This document shows positions 46,811-58,150 of a stretch of 64,000 bases of DNA, one piece after another. Source of the DNA: Sorghum bicolor. Its lineage: Eukaryota; Streptophyta; Magnoliopsida; Poales; Poaceae. A program made the position numbers and the translations under genes. The first letter of the stretch is position 1; every line of letters starts with the position of its first letter. The stretch covers positions 8,579,894 to 8,643,893 of the forward strand of contig NC_012873.2 of the NCBI RefSeq assembly GCF_000003195.3, read 5' to 3'. A model generated the notes under the pieces. That model was not told the DNA's origin, did not search any database, and saw only the letters and a program-made list of their open reading frames with translations.

Positions 46811-47608
46811 CTATTCCTCGGGTGCAGCATCCTTCAAGATGGGTTCAACATGCAGCCTCTTATGAAGTTTGGGGCGGCCTAACTCCGCTCGAAGGTCATC
46901 CGCTTCCCTTTGCTCTTTCTCCAGCAGTTTCCTCTCACGGTGCAGTTCATTCTCCAACTCTATCACCTTGACGGTCAGCTCATAAGTCAACTCCACTTGT
47001 GCTTGAAGCTTTGGTTGTGAAGCATCTGCAACTTCTATGGCCCAAGTCATCTTCTCTGGTACAAAGCGAGGATAGTGGTATGTTGCATTGTACTGAACAT
47101 CCTCAAAGCGTCTACCACGGTAAAAGATCAAGGCCTGGTAAGCTGCATCTGCCATGCTCTCCTTCATCGTGTCCCGGCTGATTCGAGCGATGTGTTTTGA
47201 TTCCACCTTTCGAATCCCCTTAGTGGCATCCAGTGTCTTGACTATCAGCTCTGCAATCCAAAGTGATCTCCTCAGAGGGTGTTTGTGCTCAGTGCAGTTA
47301 TATTCCAGTGTGGCTTGCAAATCTGGGTAATGGTGTTTCAATGTTAACACCAAATTCTCATGGAAGAAGGCCTTGGGATCTGCTTCTGGAATCCACAGCT
47401 CAGTAGTCCACCCCATCCTTGCATTAGCAGACTGTGGTGGAGATGGATCTTGCATCTCTTCATCTTCAGGCACCTCCTCCTGAGCTTCCACCCTTGATTC
47501 CTCATCTTCCAGCTCAGGAACTCCATCCACATGCTGTCCTCCTAGGTTGAACATGGCACGGTACTCCTCAGCAGCCATGCGTGCAGCACTACGGGTGCGG
47601 GGCGGCAT
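46811..47608 (-). CDS. extra ORF between the 5' LTR and gag (orf0-like), function unknown
   Basis: A 265-codon frame in the same direction as gag-pol, about 180 bp after the primer-binding site. The protein starts MPPRTRSAARMAAEEYRAMF, has an acidic stretch (residues 30-55), a middle region with aromatic and basic residues (LTLKHHYPDLQATLEYNCTE, FYRGRRFEDVQYNATYHYPR) and a C-terminal Glu/Arg/Leu-rich segment (about 205-245: VKVIELENELHRERKLLEKE) with heptad-like spacing that suggests a coiled coil. There is no signal peptide or membrane segment, so it is not envelope-like. I recall extra ORFs ('orf0') before gag in rice RIRE3/RIRE8-type elements; whether this is homologous needs a search. A separate 680-bp non-coding stretch (46127-46810) divides it from gag. 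Confidence 0.75.
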   Translation of the reverse strand: MPPRTRSAARMAAEEYRAMFNLGGQHVDGVPELEDEESRVEAQEEVPEDEEMQDPSPPQSANARMGWTTELWIPEADPKAFFHENLVLTLKHHYPDLQATLEYNCTEHKHPLRRSLWIAELIVKTLDATKGIRKVESKHIARISRDTMKESMADAAYQALIFYRGRRFEDVQYNATYHYPRFVPEKMTWAIEVADASQPKLQAQVELTYELTVKVIELENELHRERKLLEKEQREADDLRAELGRPKLHKRLHVEPILKDAAPEE

Positions 47609-47786
47609 CTACAAAAAGTTTTTAGACATAGATCAGATGGATGCAATAATTTCACAACAGAGCAAGATAGAGAAGCATAAATCTTTTAGCAAATAGCAAG
47701 GCCGTAGTGGAAAGCATGAAGTAAGTAAAATAAGGGCCTAAATTTTCAACCATTGCTAACTAGGTTTGCGTCCTACAGTCAACAAA

Positions 47787-47798
47787 GCTCTGATACCA
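47787..47798 (-). other. primer-binding site (tRNA-iMet) of the Tekay-like element
   Basis: TGGTATCAGAGC on the minus strand, three bases after the 5' LTR end. Confidence 0.93.
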
Positions 47799-47801
47799 AT
47801 T

Positions 47802-50561
47802 TGTCACACCCATATTTTAAGAACAAAATAGGATGCATAAAAGACTCATATGTGCCCCAGGAATAGTCGCACAAATAAGTAGACAAATCTCAAATGTACC
47901 ATTGCAGTGTTTATTACATTGCGAAACATAAGAAATCACATAGTCTTATACATAAATGATAGCAAGATGTAAACAACGCTCTCGACGGAAGCTCCACACA
48001 GGGACACTGTTGACTGGTTGACTCCAAACCTAGTACTCGTTACGGTAATCCTCATTCCAGTCATCTTCAATATCATATCCTGAGGTGTTGGGAAATTGCA
48101 AGAGTGAGCACATATCGTACTCAACAAGTGTAACCAGGGGTTCATGAGGCTCAAATAGCTGACACTGGTTTGACTGCATTTAGCTTTTAATAGTGGATAG
48201 CATGTTCATAATTAAATAGCAATTGTCAAGGAAGCTTAAATAATCCATTAATCCCATGATCAAATGTAAGCATAATTAACTCATAGCATAAACGATAATC
48301 AAATGAACATAATAACATAACAAGCTCATCATCTTAATGTAGATGTCCCCAAGGCCGCTCCTGACCGTGAGCTCGGCTAGTATACCAGTTTTACACTCTG
48401 CAGAGGTTGTACATCTTTACCCATGAGTTATGATTTACCCTTTCGCCCGAGGTAGCTAATCTCTTAACCCCCTTCCTAGGGAGGTCAGCAGGGATCACTA
48501 TGAAGCCTTTCAAAAGTTCGTCTAACAAGTTAGGGCCGCAAGGTTTCCTTTGCGCGCAGATATAGAGCCCCCCTTCCGATGGCACAATGACTCGCAGCCT
48601 ATACTCATACAGACAGAGGCCACACTATACCCAAAACGGTTCAGCCCCTCCGCCCTTTCGGGTAACCGCTAACAAGCTAGAAAAGGGCTTCATACTGAGC
48701 TAAAGCCAGAGCCATAATAGCCCTCATGGTTGCACTGTTATCCCGGGTGATCACGTACAGACAAGATCTCATACAGTTATTTGTCATTCTTTTATGTTCA
48801 TTGCATAACTATTAATCATCTTACAAGATCATGGATTATATCAAGCACTAGCACATCTACACCAAATGCATATCAAGTAGGTAGCAAGGAATACAGGTAA
48901 CAATCATCTATGATTTTGCTAAGGTCGACAAGGTGATAGCATGCATATGATATATATATATGTATAGTTAATAGTGAATAGGTAACAAGGATGAACCCAA
49001 GTTATACTTGCCTTGACCAAAGCTCTCCTGAGCCCGCTGGTCTTCAAAAGCTTGGTCTTGATCACCAACGTACAGCTCACCGTCTAATTCCAATCATCAA
49101 TCAACAACACGCAATCCAATGTAGACAATCATACACGAAGCAAACAAGATATAATTAGAACAATACACCAAACAGTGGTAAAACAAATATAAAAGTTTAT
49201 GATAATATTCTACGCAGCGCTACGATCACACAAATGTAAAGTTCACGAAAATCGGAATTGAAACGAGTAAGATATGAATTTTCTAAGATTTCCTATAGGT
49301 AAATAATTAATTAAATGCTACTGCAGAAATAAAAAGTTTCAAAACAGTGGAATATTACTTCTAACATGTAGAGCTCGTAAATACGAATCCAACGAAATTT
49401 GAACGGACAAAAACGGAGTTAAAATGAATATTTTATAAGCAAAATACTGTGAATGGCAATTCTGTAAATAACCGAAAACGTAATCTGGCTCAAACCGATC
49501 GGAATGCGCCTTCAGAAAAGGAAAACGGAAACCATTGATTACGCCTTGGATTGCGGGATAGATATTAAACAAACTCAGGGTCTCTTTAGCAAGAATCCCC
49601 TCGTAGGGGTATCCTTGTTTCCTGGCCGTTGATCTTCAAACGGGCGGCATCGGGCGCGCTGGGGAAAACAAAGTGGCCGGCGGCCGGCCGGACACAGGCG
49701 CCGGTGCGGTGGCGCCATGGCCGCCGCCGTGTTCTTCGCTGGCGCCACCAGGTTTCTCCTTTCCGTGCACCAAAATACAAAAGAAAAATACCAGGAGACC
49801 GAGGAGCTCACCGCGGTCTCGACTAGGGCCTTTTATCGGGCCGAGAGGGAGCGAAGAACTCGCGCGGCGCGTGGGAGCGGCTCGGCCTAGGCTAGATCCA
49901 AACCCGAGCTTGTGTAGGGCACCTAGAGTTCGATCTCGCGACACGGTGGGAAAACGGGGTGCGGGGCGAGTCCAGCACCCTTTATAGGGGCTTGGTGCAC
50001 ACGATTTGCCAAGAAATCCCGGTTATCACGGAATCGGTTTGGTAGGTGGTGTCCTGCTCGGCGCCGGTTCCAGGAAGGAGAAGGGGACACTGCTGACTTG
50101 TGGGGCCCGCGCGTCAGCCAGCCAGGGAGGGAGATGTGCGGGCCGAGCGCAGAGAGGAAGGGCGCGCTGCGGCCTAAGCTGGGCTTCGGGGAGGTTGGGC
50201 CTCGGGGGTTCCTGGGCCGCGCGCAGAGAGCAAACAAGGCAGGCCGGGGAGAGTGGGAGGGGGCCGAGGGGGAGGTTAGGCTGGCCTTCCAGAGGAGTTT
50301 CCCCCTTTTTCTTTTTCATCTATTTTCATTTTCCAAAACATTTTCCAAAGCAAATTTTGAGCAAAAACAAAAGATAAAAACAGAAGCACACAACACAAAA
50401 TAAATGCTATTCTCGGCATGAATGCAAAATCATGTTACTAAGCTTATGATAATTTTTAATTTCCACAAAAATTGTTTATTTGCTACATTAAATGCTCACT
50501 AAAATCCTTAAATAATTCAGATTAAATCCTACTAATTGAAATTCAAATTTTGGGTGTTACA
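47802..50561 (-). repeat. 5' LTR of the Tekay-like element
   Basis: Nearly identical to 38892-41651. The promoter for the element is probably the CTATAAAGG motif on the minus strand at about 49981-49987, roughly 575 bases into the LTR. Confidence 0.95.
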
Positions 50562-50566
50562 GTGCC

Positions 50567-51700
50567 GCACATCCACTCACAAGATAAGGATCCTCCAAGC
50601 CACGAGCAATCCACTAGAGTAGTCAATTGCGATCTCTCGCGGGGAAGGTTCAAGAACCCCTCATAAATCACTTGGTGAGGCTCGAAACAATCTTCAATCA
50701 CGAGCTCAACACCTCCATTGCTCCAAGCCGTCTAGAGCGTCAGAAAACACCCAAGAGTAATAAGAAATTCACAGCAAACTCAAAGATCAAGTGCCACTAG
50801 ATGCAATTCACTAAGCAATGCACTTGAATCTCACTCAATCTCACTCGGATTGGCAATCAAGAAAGGACATGAGTAAAGAGAGTGTTCTCTAGCTCAAACA
50901 TGCCTCAAGTGTTCAAAATGTGCAAGAGAGAGACTCCCAAAGCCGGCCACCTTCAATTTATAAGCCCCTCAAACAAAAGGAGTTGTTGCCTCTTTCACTA
51001 GGCAAAAATTGGGGCTACCGGACGCGCAGCAGAGAGCCATCGAACGTTGGAACCCTGTGTCTAGTGCACAGATGACAGCCACATGTCACCCTTTTAAAAC
51101 TCGTGCGTCGATCTCTATCAGTCACTTCAAACCACCAGACACGGTTAAGTACCCACCGAACGCATCCGGTGCACACCAGACCCGTACACAAAGAGGATGT
51201 TTTTCGTGCGAGGTCACCGGAGGACGCTCTCCTGCATCCGATGCCGCGAGCGCTTCTACAGTGAACCATTAGACGCACATCACCGGACTTGCTCACATTA
51301 CTGTGCGCGGGTCCGGTGTGTACACCCTAGTAAGTGCCACTCACCGGACTCACAGAGCGTGTCCGGTGTAGCGTCTGATGTTGCGTCTGATGTCTCTGAG
51401 GATAGCGTTCTACTCTCACGACTTATCCAAGCTTTCCACCGGTGCAATAGAAAATATGCGTTTTATTTATCTCAAAAGCGCCGAATCCCGCTTCGCAATC
51501 TCGGCGGGAGGGAGAGAGGAACCCAAACCCCTCTCTACCCTAGGAACTCCACCGGATCCTTTGCAAATGTGCTAACACCACCAACTGACCACCACCATTG
51601 TGCATGTGTGTTAGCATTTCACAAACATTTTTATCCAAGTGTAGAGAAGAATAAGAGAAGATATAACTATGGCATGCACCCTCCATAAACCATTGTTGTA
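50567..51700. repeat. right part of the older repeat split by the Tekay-like element
   Basis: Resumes the sequence interrupted at 38891. Contains a run of short motifs on a CCGGTG/ACCGGA(C) theme (51130-51380) and an A/G-rich right part. No retroviral or transposase coding is visible. The right boundary near 51700 is approximate. Confidence 0.5.
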
Positions 51701-52125
51701 TTCTCCCCAAATACATACCAAATTAATTAGGTGAACAAAGCATGCTTCTAAATTACGATTGGAGTTTCGCAAGTTTAATTTGGGGGTGAACTTTTGTGGA
51801 AAAAAACAAATATGAACATTTTTCTATGACTAGGAAAAATATTAATGTTAATTTTGTCTAAGTTTTTATGGAGAAAATTAAAGCTTAGACATGTTCGTTT
51901 GGCTGATAAGCGATGACAGAAAGTACTGTTCGCTGATTTGTTGTGACAAAAAAACATAGCTAAATGGTTGACAGATTCCCCCCAAACATAAGCTTAAGCG
52001 ACCAAGCTAATACACCTCAATGCTGCATTCTCCCCCAAATAAATACCAATTTGAGGCGAACAAAACATGTTTCCTTAATTATGGTTGGAGTTTCTTAAGT
52101 TTCCATTGGAGTTGAACTTTTACTA
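51691..52125. repeat. diverged direct repeat of about 105 bp, 328-bp spacing
   Basis: GTATTCTCCCCAAATACATACC at 51698 and GCATTCTCCCCCAAATAAATACC at 52024 begin two similar blocks that both include GTGAACAAAGCATG/GCGAACAAAACATG, a T-rich stretch, GGTTGGAGTTTC-like and GTGAACTTTT/GTTGAACTTTT segments. Confidence 0.7.
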
Positions 52126-53030
52126 TGTCTATTTTTATGGTGTGTGTGTGTGTAGGACTAGTAATTATTTTGCACCTACGAACCTTTTTCCTTTCTTGGA
52201 CTGCCTATGGTTGTCCTAACTTTTTTTTTTGCAAATCACAGTATAAACACAGCGCTCACATACATAAACACATGCACACATGTTGAGACCACAGATCTTT
52301 AGATTGATGAAATTACTAGAAGCATCTCATTGTCAACCGACACATCGCCCATATCTAACTTTACTTAATTGATTCCCTAGCTTTTTTCGCTAATTATATG
52401 TTGATGATGTTGTGTTCCAAGTGTACATGCAGATCAAAATATGTAAAGATCTCCTCGTCACTTTGAGTCAAGATTCTAGCTCCGACTGCTATGAGTCTAT
52501 ATATTACCTTTGGCGTCCCCTGTCATCGTCGTCACCAACAACTCAGGCAATGCATTGTCACCACCTCACTGGTTTGGTAACCGGCAGCACCCCAGCATCA
52601 CCATTGCATTGTCACACCGGAAAATTAAAGGAGAACATTGACCAGGTCATAAACGAGGCGAATGACCATGCATGGTGCGTCCGTGCGTGGCGTTGTTAAA
52701 AAGATTGTAAATAAAGCAGGTCCATAACGATAGATTGCCTCTTCATGATCATGGGCGAAAAGGAAACACCAAATCTTTGTTCCACTTGCTATTGCTTCAC
52801 TACATGGGCCTGTATCCATGGTGCTCACATCTTTAGTTAACTGTTTGTTTGAATGAGATGTAACAAAGATGGGAGTTTAAAATATCAAGGATAGCAAAGT
52901 GAGACGTAATAATAATATATGTAATGGATGAGCTATTCATTTTGTGGTATTTGTATTATGATAATATTTTTTTAGAATTATACAATACAACGTATACGTT
53001 CACAATACATATATGCACACTCAGGGGGTG
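52126..53030. other. AT-rich intergenic DNA
   Basis: No convincing gene. ORFs at 52412-52828 on either strand show no family resemblance. Confidence 0.4.
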
Positions 53031-53033
53031 TTT

Positions 53034-53221
53034 GAGACTGCTCCACAAACTACACTATAGAGCAGCTCCATAAAAAACTGGAGTTTGTAGAGTACCTCTT
53101 TAGGTGCTTTCACAACTCCACCCTTTTTCCTCGAACCGAGTGCGTGGAGCTGAAACCGTTTGGCTAAAAAACATGGAGTGGAGCTGGAAAAACGTAGAGC
53201 AGAGCAGTCCCAAACACCCCC
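53034..53221. mobile_element. 188-bp PIF/Harbinger-like MITE
   Basis: GGGGGTGTTTGAGACTGCTC and GAGCAGTCCCAAACACCCCC are near-perfect terminal inverted repeats, flanked by TCA on each side (53031-53033 and 53222-53224). A 3-bp target duplication fits the PIF/Harbinger superfamily, although TCA is not the usual TTA. Confidence 0.85.
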
Positions 53222-53428
53222 TCAGTATGATGCATGCATGATATCATCGATCAAGTTGCCACATGACATGTAAATTAGCTACAAATTATATTATTTTAGT
53301 ATTAATTAATTTGAAAGGCAGAACTCCATAAAGGATCTCCAATTATCAGATATAAATATTATACTTTATCAAATGATGCAAAAATAGTGATTTTGATGGT
53401 CTAAAAATACTAATCTTGGCCTCGTTTC

Positions 53429-53430
<2 letters not shown>

Positions 53431-53460
<30 letters not shown>

Positions 53461-53461
53461 T
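53431..53461. repeat. (TTTA)n microsatellite
   Basis: About 7.5 TTTA units. Confidence 0.9.
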
Positions 53462-54166
53462 ATTAACTTTGTGGTGGCTGATTGAAACCTATAAAAGAAT
53501 GCTATAGTAACCACCCCTAATGCACTCAACATCATGCCCTTATTATTATTGTATACCCTAGGTCAGGTCATGAAATCAGAATGACATATAAAGTGAATAA
53601 CGTCTCCCAACATACATATGGTCACTGTCTCTGGAAAGAGTGACACTAACGGAGGATGCAAAGGTAGCCTGATTTAATTGTCAGTTTATGGATGGGGAAA
53701 ATGAAATAAACATCTTCCAATTGCAAGAGAGTGGTCCAAAAGCAAAATAGGATTTGCTTTATTTGCGCGTCGGACCTCACTGGAAGAGCATTATTATGTT
53801 AAATTAGCATATCAATACCAACAAACATTTTTCTCCCCTTTAGATCTTGATTGATAGCCTACAAATGTGTGGGAGGATTTTATGGATCTTGTAAAGATGT
53901 TCAACGGGAGTGGCGGCTGGCCCAAGTGTATGATCAAACACATGCACTACAAGTAATAAGGTCCAGTTTAACACAACCCAAGCTCTAGTTTCACCTTTGA
54001 TTTGGAGCTAGTATGTTAAAATTAAGAAGAACTATTAGACTACTTTTTTGTCCACAAGAAAGGAAATAGTTCAAATAACTCGGCCAGGTTACCAATAGCT
54101 CCACATCCACAGATGACAACTAGAAATATCTAACTCCATAATCCACAAACCAAACAATGCATAAAC
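53462..54166. other. AT-rich intergenic DNA
   Basis: Nothing recognised apart from the microsatellite that precedes it. Confidence 0.4.
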
Positions 54167-54229
54167 TACACTATCCGTTCTAAATTATAAGACGTGGCTT
54201 TCTAGATACATTGCTCTTAGAGGATGTTT

Positions 54230-54519
54230 ACGAGAGCTCTAGTTTCAACTTCTCTGAAGAGAATAACTCCCAACCACCCAAACCCTGATATTATATTTAA
54301 GTGAGGTTAAGAGAGAACCACTTCTTCATTTACACTAGGAGCTGGGAGCTAAAAAACTATTTCACCCTGCTCCCTGTTATATTCTAGTGAGAATAAGCAG
54401 AGATCAATTCTCTCTAGCCCCCCACCGTACTCCCCTCCTAGAAATCCAGTGGACCCACTCTTTCGGAGAATCATGGAGCAAAGCTAAAGAATCAGGGACC
54501 AGAGCTTTGTCAAACAAAG

Positions 54520-54531
<12 letters not shown>
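54230..54531. mobile_element. inner MITE nested in the Stowaway element
   Basis: AGGATGTTTACGAGAGCTCT on the left faces AGAGCTTTGTCAAACAAAGCC on the right. The internal sequence (CTCCCAACCACCC, GGAGCTGGGAGCT) is unlike the outer element. The right end abuts the (TA)n tract. Superfamily uncertain. Confidence 0.65.

Positions 54532-54616
<85 letters not shown>
54532..54616. repeat. (TA)n microsatellite, about 42 units
   Basis: 85 bases of uninterrupted TA directly after the inner MITE. It likely expanded from the TA-rich junction (inference). Confidence 0.95.
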
Positions 54617-54618
<2 letters not shown>

Positions 54619-54675
54619 CAAAAGTTATGAATCTAGAAATGCTAAAACATCTTATAATTCTAAATGGAAGGAGTA

Positions 54676-55408
54676 GATGCCTACATGGGTAGTCCAACAA
54701 TTTATGCAAGGCATGGTATACATCAATGGTGTCATAGATTTTCTCGTGTAATAAACCAGGTAGCATTTTTTATGCATACGAGAGGGCTACATATATAGGG
54801 AATTTGTCCATATTTCCTTTGTTGTTCCAACTATTCTACTTGTGGGTTGTTATTACATTGCCACACAACATCCCTTTGTTCCTACTCAAATAACGGGGCT
54901 AGCTACTAGTTGCCTGGCGTGGCTCTTGTATCCTCTTGAAACGTACTGTAATCCCACTCCACTACGGCACTACAGCTTCAATTTTGACATTTGGTTAATG
55001 ATGAACCGAATCAGAAACTCTGATGAAAACCCACCTGACGATGGATCGGCTCCGCGGTATAATGGCATCAGTTCCTCATGAATCATCTCATGCAATCGAG
55101 GACATTACAACACAAGGGATTGAGTCATTGAGACGACGATCCAAACATTAGCATTTATGCTTCCCACAGACGTGCTGATTACGACTGACAAAAGACGTAC
55201 TGATTGTATGGTCGTCGCATGCAGTTGTTTCCAGAGTTTTGATGGTTCTGCTGCGCAGGAGCATCCGTGCCTTGTGCCTCGTGCCGCCGGAGGACGACAC
55301 ATCGGCGAAGCCATGCATGACTGCAGACGCAAGCGTGGCGCGCGGCCGGCAGGTGCCCGCCGGAGAGCTCCTTGTTGTCGGAGACGTCAAAGCTTAGGTA
55401 GCACATAC
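54676..55408. other. intergenic, nothing recognised
   Basis: Overlapping ORFs at 55105-55439 on both strands look compositional and match no family I know. Confidence 0.4.
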
Positions 55409-56160
55409 TAGGGATGAAAATGAAAATAATGATTTTCAATTTTTGGAAATCATTTCTAAGTTTTTTTTTAAATTTTTAGGTCTAAACGAAAATGGTAGTG
55501 GTACTGAAAAATCAAAAGCAATAACGATAAAAATATTGGAAACGAAAATGAAAATATTTTTGTCCTGTTCCGACCGTTTTCGAACATTATCATATTTAGC
55601 CGGTACCGTCGGTAGTTACCAATTCAAAAACCTTAAATCCTAGAGACTATATAATGCAAAAATCCTATCTGCACACACAAGCACGTAAGACAAATGTTTT
55701 TTCTTTTTGAAAAAAAACTATACGACAAGTATTTTATCCGCATAGGAACAAGAAAGCATTCATCCAATCACATACTGTATCCGTGACTCTAGCTAGTAAC
55801 CACGAACATAAACTCACTCTGGAGTTTAGCTTATTTCAGATCTAAGATGGTGTAAATTATGGTTTTAACTTGTGGTCTTGTCAACTATGGTTTTATTTAT
55901 TATTGTCATATGAGATAGGTCGAGTTATATGTCTCTTCTTTTTTTACGGTTGGAGTGTTTATTATTTTTTAGATATCGTTCTTATGGATTCCGATTGTTA
56001 TTGATGCATTTTGCAATTGACTACTATCTTTTTTGAAATTATCAGAATATCAGCGTTGTATTCGTTTCCGACAATATCATATCGATTTCATTTCCAAAAA
56101 AATATAAAAATGAAAATAATTTGGCCTCCTATCGACCATTTCTGATCATTTTTATCTCTC
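55409..56160. mobile_element. degraded hAT (Ac/Ds-like) element
   Basis: The left end TAGGGATGAAAATG resembles the Ac terminus; the right end CATTTTTATCTCTC is its diverged reverse complement. Flanks GCACATAC and CACGCTAC are similar but not an exact 8-bp duplication. Sub-terminal CGACCGTTTTCGAAC and ATCGACCATTTCTGATCAT are also typical of Ds-like repeats. No transposase. Confidence 0.6.
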
Positions 56161-57085
56161 CACGCTACTACCAGGCCACCACCATTCCTATATGTGCATG
56201 TGCAACTGCCAATGCAAATCCATCTTCGCGTGCAACCGCTATCCTAGACTAGCTTTTTTCTATACTAAAAATAGCACACGCGGTTGGTATACTTTAAAAA
56301 CATATCCACGGCAAATCTAATTATATTTATTTAATATCATAATATTTTTTATATAATTAATTAAACTCAAGATACTTTAACTTGATACTATGCTACAATT
56401 GTATTCTTTTCATATGGAAAGAGTTGTTGTTATCTCTAAAAACCAACACACCTATATGAGAAATGCTTCTTGCACACTACTATAGAGTCATTAGCGCAAG
56501 TGATTTGTAGCCAGCAGTGAAAGTCGGCTACATCACCAATAATATCATGAGTTTGTGGTAATAATTGTTTTTGAAAACTCGGTGAACCCCAGAGGAAGCC
56601 CACCAGGACCTTTGAAGAAGCCATCCGAGCCCATCCAATCCTACATCTTCATTGATTGACGATGGCATCCTCCCCTTCCTTCACGGCCCTATGGTTTTTA
56701 ACAAACCTACGGTGAAAAAAATGCTATTGTCAAAATATTTTTTTTAGTAGTAGCAGTCATCCAAATATCACCGTAGCCAATGTGTATTCCCCTAAGATTA
56801 GCATGTAAAGAAATTGTAGTGACAATACTACAAACATAAATTGTTCTTTATGAGCCAAACTGTCCATCAAATCGTTGATGCCTCTGTCAATAGCTTTAGG
56901 TTGTGCTTGCGACTGTTTTTTCACTTTGCTTAGGGAGGTACTTACTTTAAAACACTAGTTTACTTTTGCCAAGCTGTATAATGTTGGTGGAGAGAGAGAG
57001 AGAGAGGGTGAAAGAGCCTCTAGCTAAGTTGGTTAGGTAGTCTGAGTAGCATTTCCCAAGTTATGATATGAGTTCGACTCCCCTC
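56161..57085. other. intergenic, nothing recognised
   Basis: AT-rich; a short (GA)n run lies just before 57008. No gene. Confidence 0.4.
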
Positions 57086-57088
57086 TTA

Positions 57089-57266
57089 GGCGTTGTTTGG
57101 TTTCCTCTACTAAATTTTAGCTAGCTAAACTTTAGTCACTTTAGTAGCTAAAGTTCCAAACACATTGACTAAAAGAAGCTAAAATAGTTTAGTTTCATTA
57201 GTCATCCAAAAGTAGCTAAAATAATTTTAGCTAGCTAAAATTTAGCAAGAGGAACCAAACAGGCCC
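57089..57266. mobile_element. 178-bp Tourist (PIF/Harbinger) MITE
   Basis: Long terminal inverted repeats: GGCGTTGTTTGGTTTCCTC continuing to ACTAAATTTTAGCTAGCTAAA, matched by TTTTAGCTAGCTAAAATTTA and GAGGAACCAAACAGGCCC. Both sides carry TTA (57086-57088 and 57267-57269), the PIF/Harbinger target duplication. Confidence 0.9.
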
Positions 57267-57269
57267 TTA

Positions 57270-58150
57270 GTCTTACCATCGTAGGCCAAGTTTTTTTTAG
57301 AGAGAGGAGAGGATGTGCTCAAGTTTGCTTCTGTGCTTAAGGCAGGCGAAGAAGCTAGGCTGTTATACTTTTCTAAGCACCCCATTTATATGGGATAGAA
57401 AAGTTGGTCTCGAGTGTGTGAGTGTGTCTAATGACAATGCCAATTGTCAATATTCCCCCTTTCCTTGAGACTTGAGAGGCGGATCTAGCAAGGAGAGGAT
57501 GCCATTTGGGTCATCTCGATCGAGTATGTATATATAGGAATATAGGATTGAGCCATTAGCAGCCACAAACTATGTTTTATACTGAATTTGCTACGTAAGG
57601 TGATGTCTGGATGTGTGGGTACAAAATTAAATCACGCTAGCTCCATAGCCAAAGTTTACCAAATTAAGCATTCGGCCATGAAAACACTACCTCGTTATGT
57701 TGTTAATTCATAGCCCAAAATAAAGTACTACCGGCACAGTTTCGTAATGGTAGCATTGCCATCCAGGTTCAATTTTCCAACAAAATTATGTGTATAAAAA
57801 AACTGTAGACACTTTGTGACAAGATATCACTTTTAGCTACACTGATAGCGGGTCCTCCAACTACTGTTCATTTCACTTAAGTTTGACTTACGCTGACGTC
57901 GATGTTGATTTGTTGTATAAAAAAAATTCTACAAAAATAATATTAAAGTAGCGCTGAAGAACAACCGTTTGCCAAAGAAAACCTAAAGATCCGATGCAAA
58001 ACTATGTCCTCTTATTATTACGAGTCAAACCTTTGAACTTGTGGGGAAAATAAGCTACTTATGTATGTAGAAACGGTAATTCTGAGGAACGGGCGTCCGA
58101 CTGTCCAGATGCCACATCCCGAAGCCCATGAAGCGGCCCGGCCCAACAGG
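57270..58150. other. AT-rich intergenic DNA
   Basis: Nothing recognised. Confidence 0.4.

Larger units (their letters stand above)
38892..50561 (-). mobile_element. complete Ty3/gypsy chromovirus (Tekay/Del-like) with extra ORF
   Basis: Two 2760-bp LTRs (38892-41651 and 47802-50561) are flanked by the 5-bp duplication GTGCC (38887-38891 and 50562-50566). I found three differences between the LTRs (39010/47920, 39177/48087 and 41314/50224), so divergence is about 0.1%. At the often-used grass LTR rate of 1.3e-8 per site per year this is roughly 40 thousand years (rate from general knowledge). Internal order on the minus strand: PBS, extra ORF, gag-pol with chromodomain, polypurine tract. Large LTRs and a diverged C-terminal chromodomain fit the Tekay/Del clade. 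All coding parts appear intact, so this copy could be autonomous. Confidence 0.96.
54169..54673. mobile_element. Stowaway MITE interrupted by a second MITE and a (TA)n tract
   Basis: Outer ends: CCGTTCTAAATTATAAGAC on the left (54176) and ATCTTATAATTCTAAATGGAAGGAG on the right (54649-54673), flanked by TA. Both arms also share the inner TTTCTAGAT block in inverted orientation. Between the arms lies an unrelated element (54230-54531) and a long (TA) run. The left edge is approximate. Confidence 0.75.

Noticed and set aside
54521..54766. Ile-Tyr repeat protein on either strand
   Set aside because: It is simply translation of the (TA)n tract.
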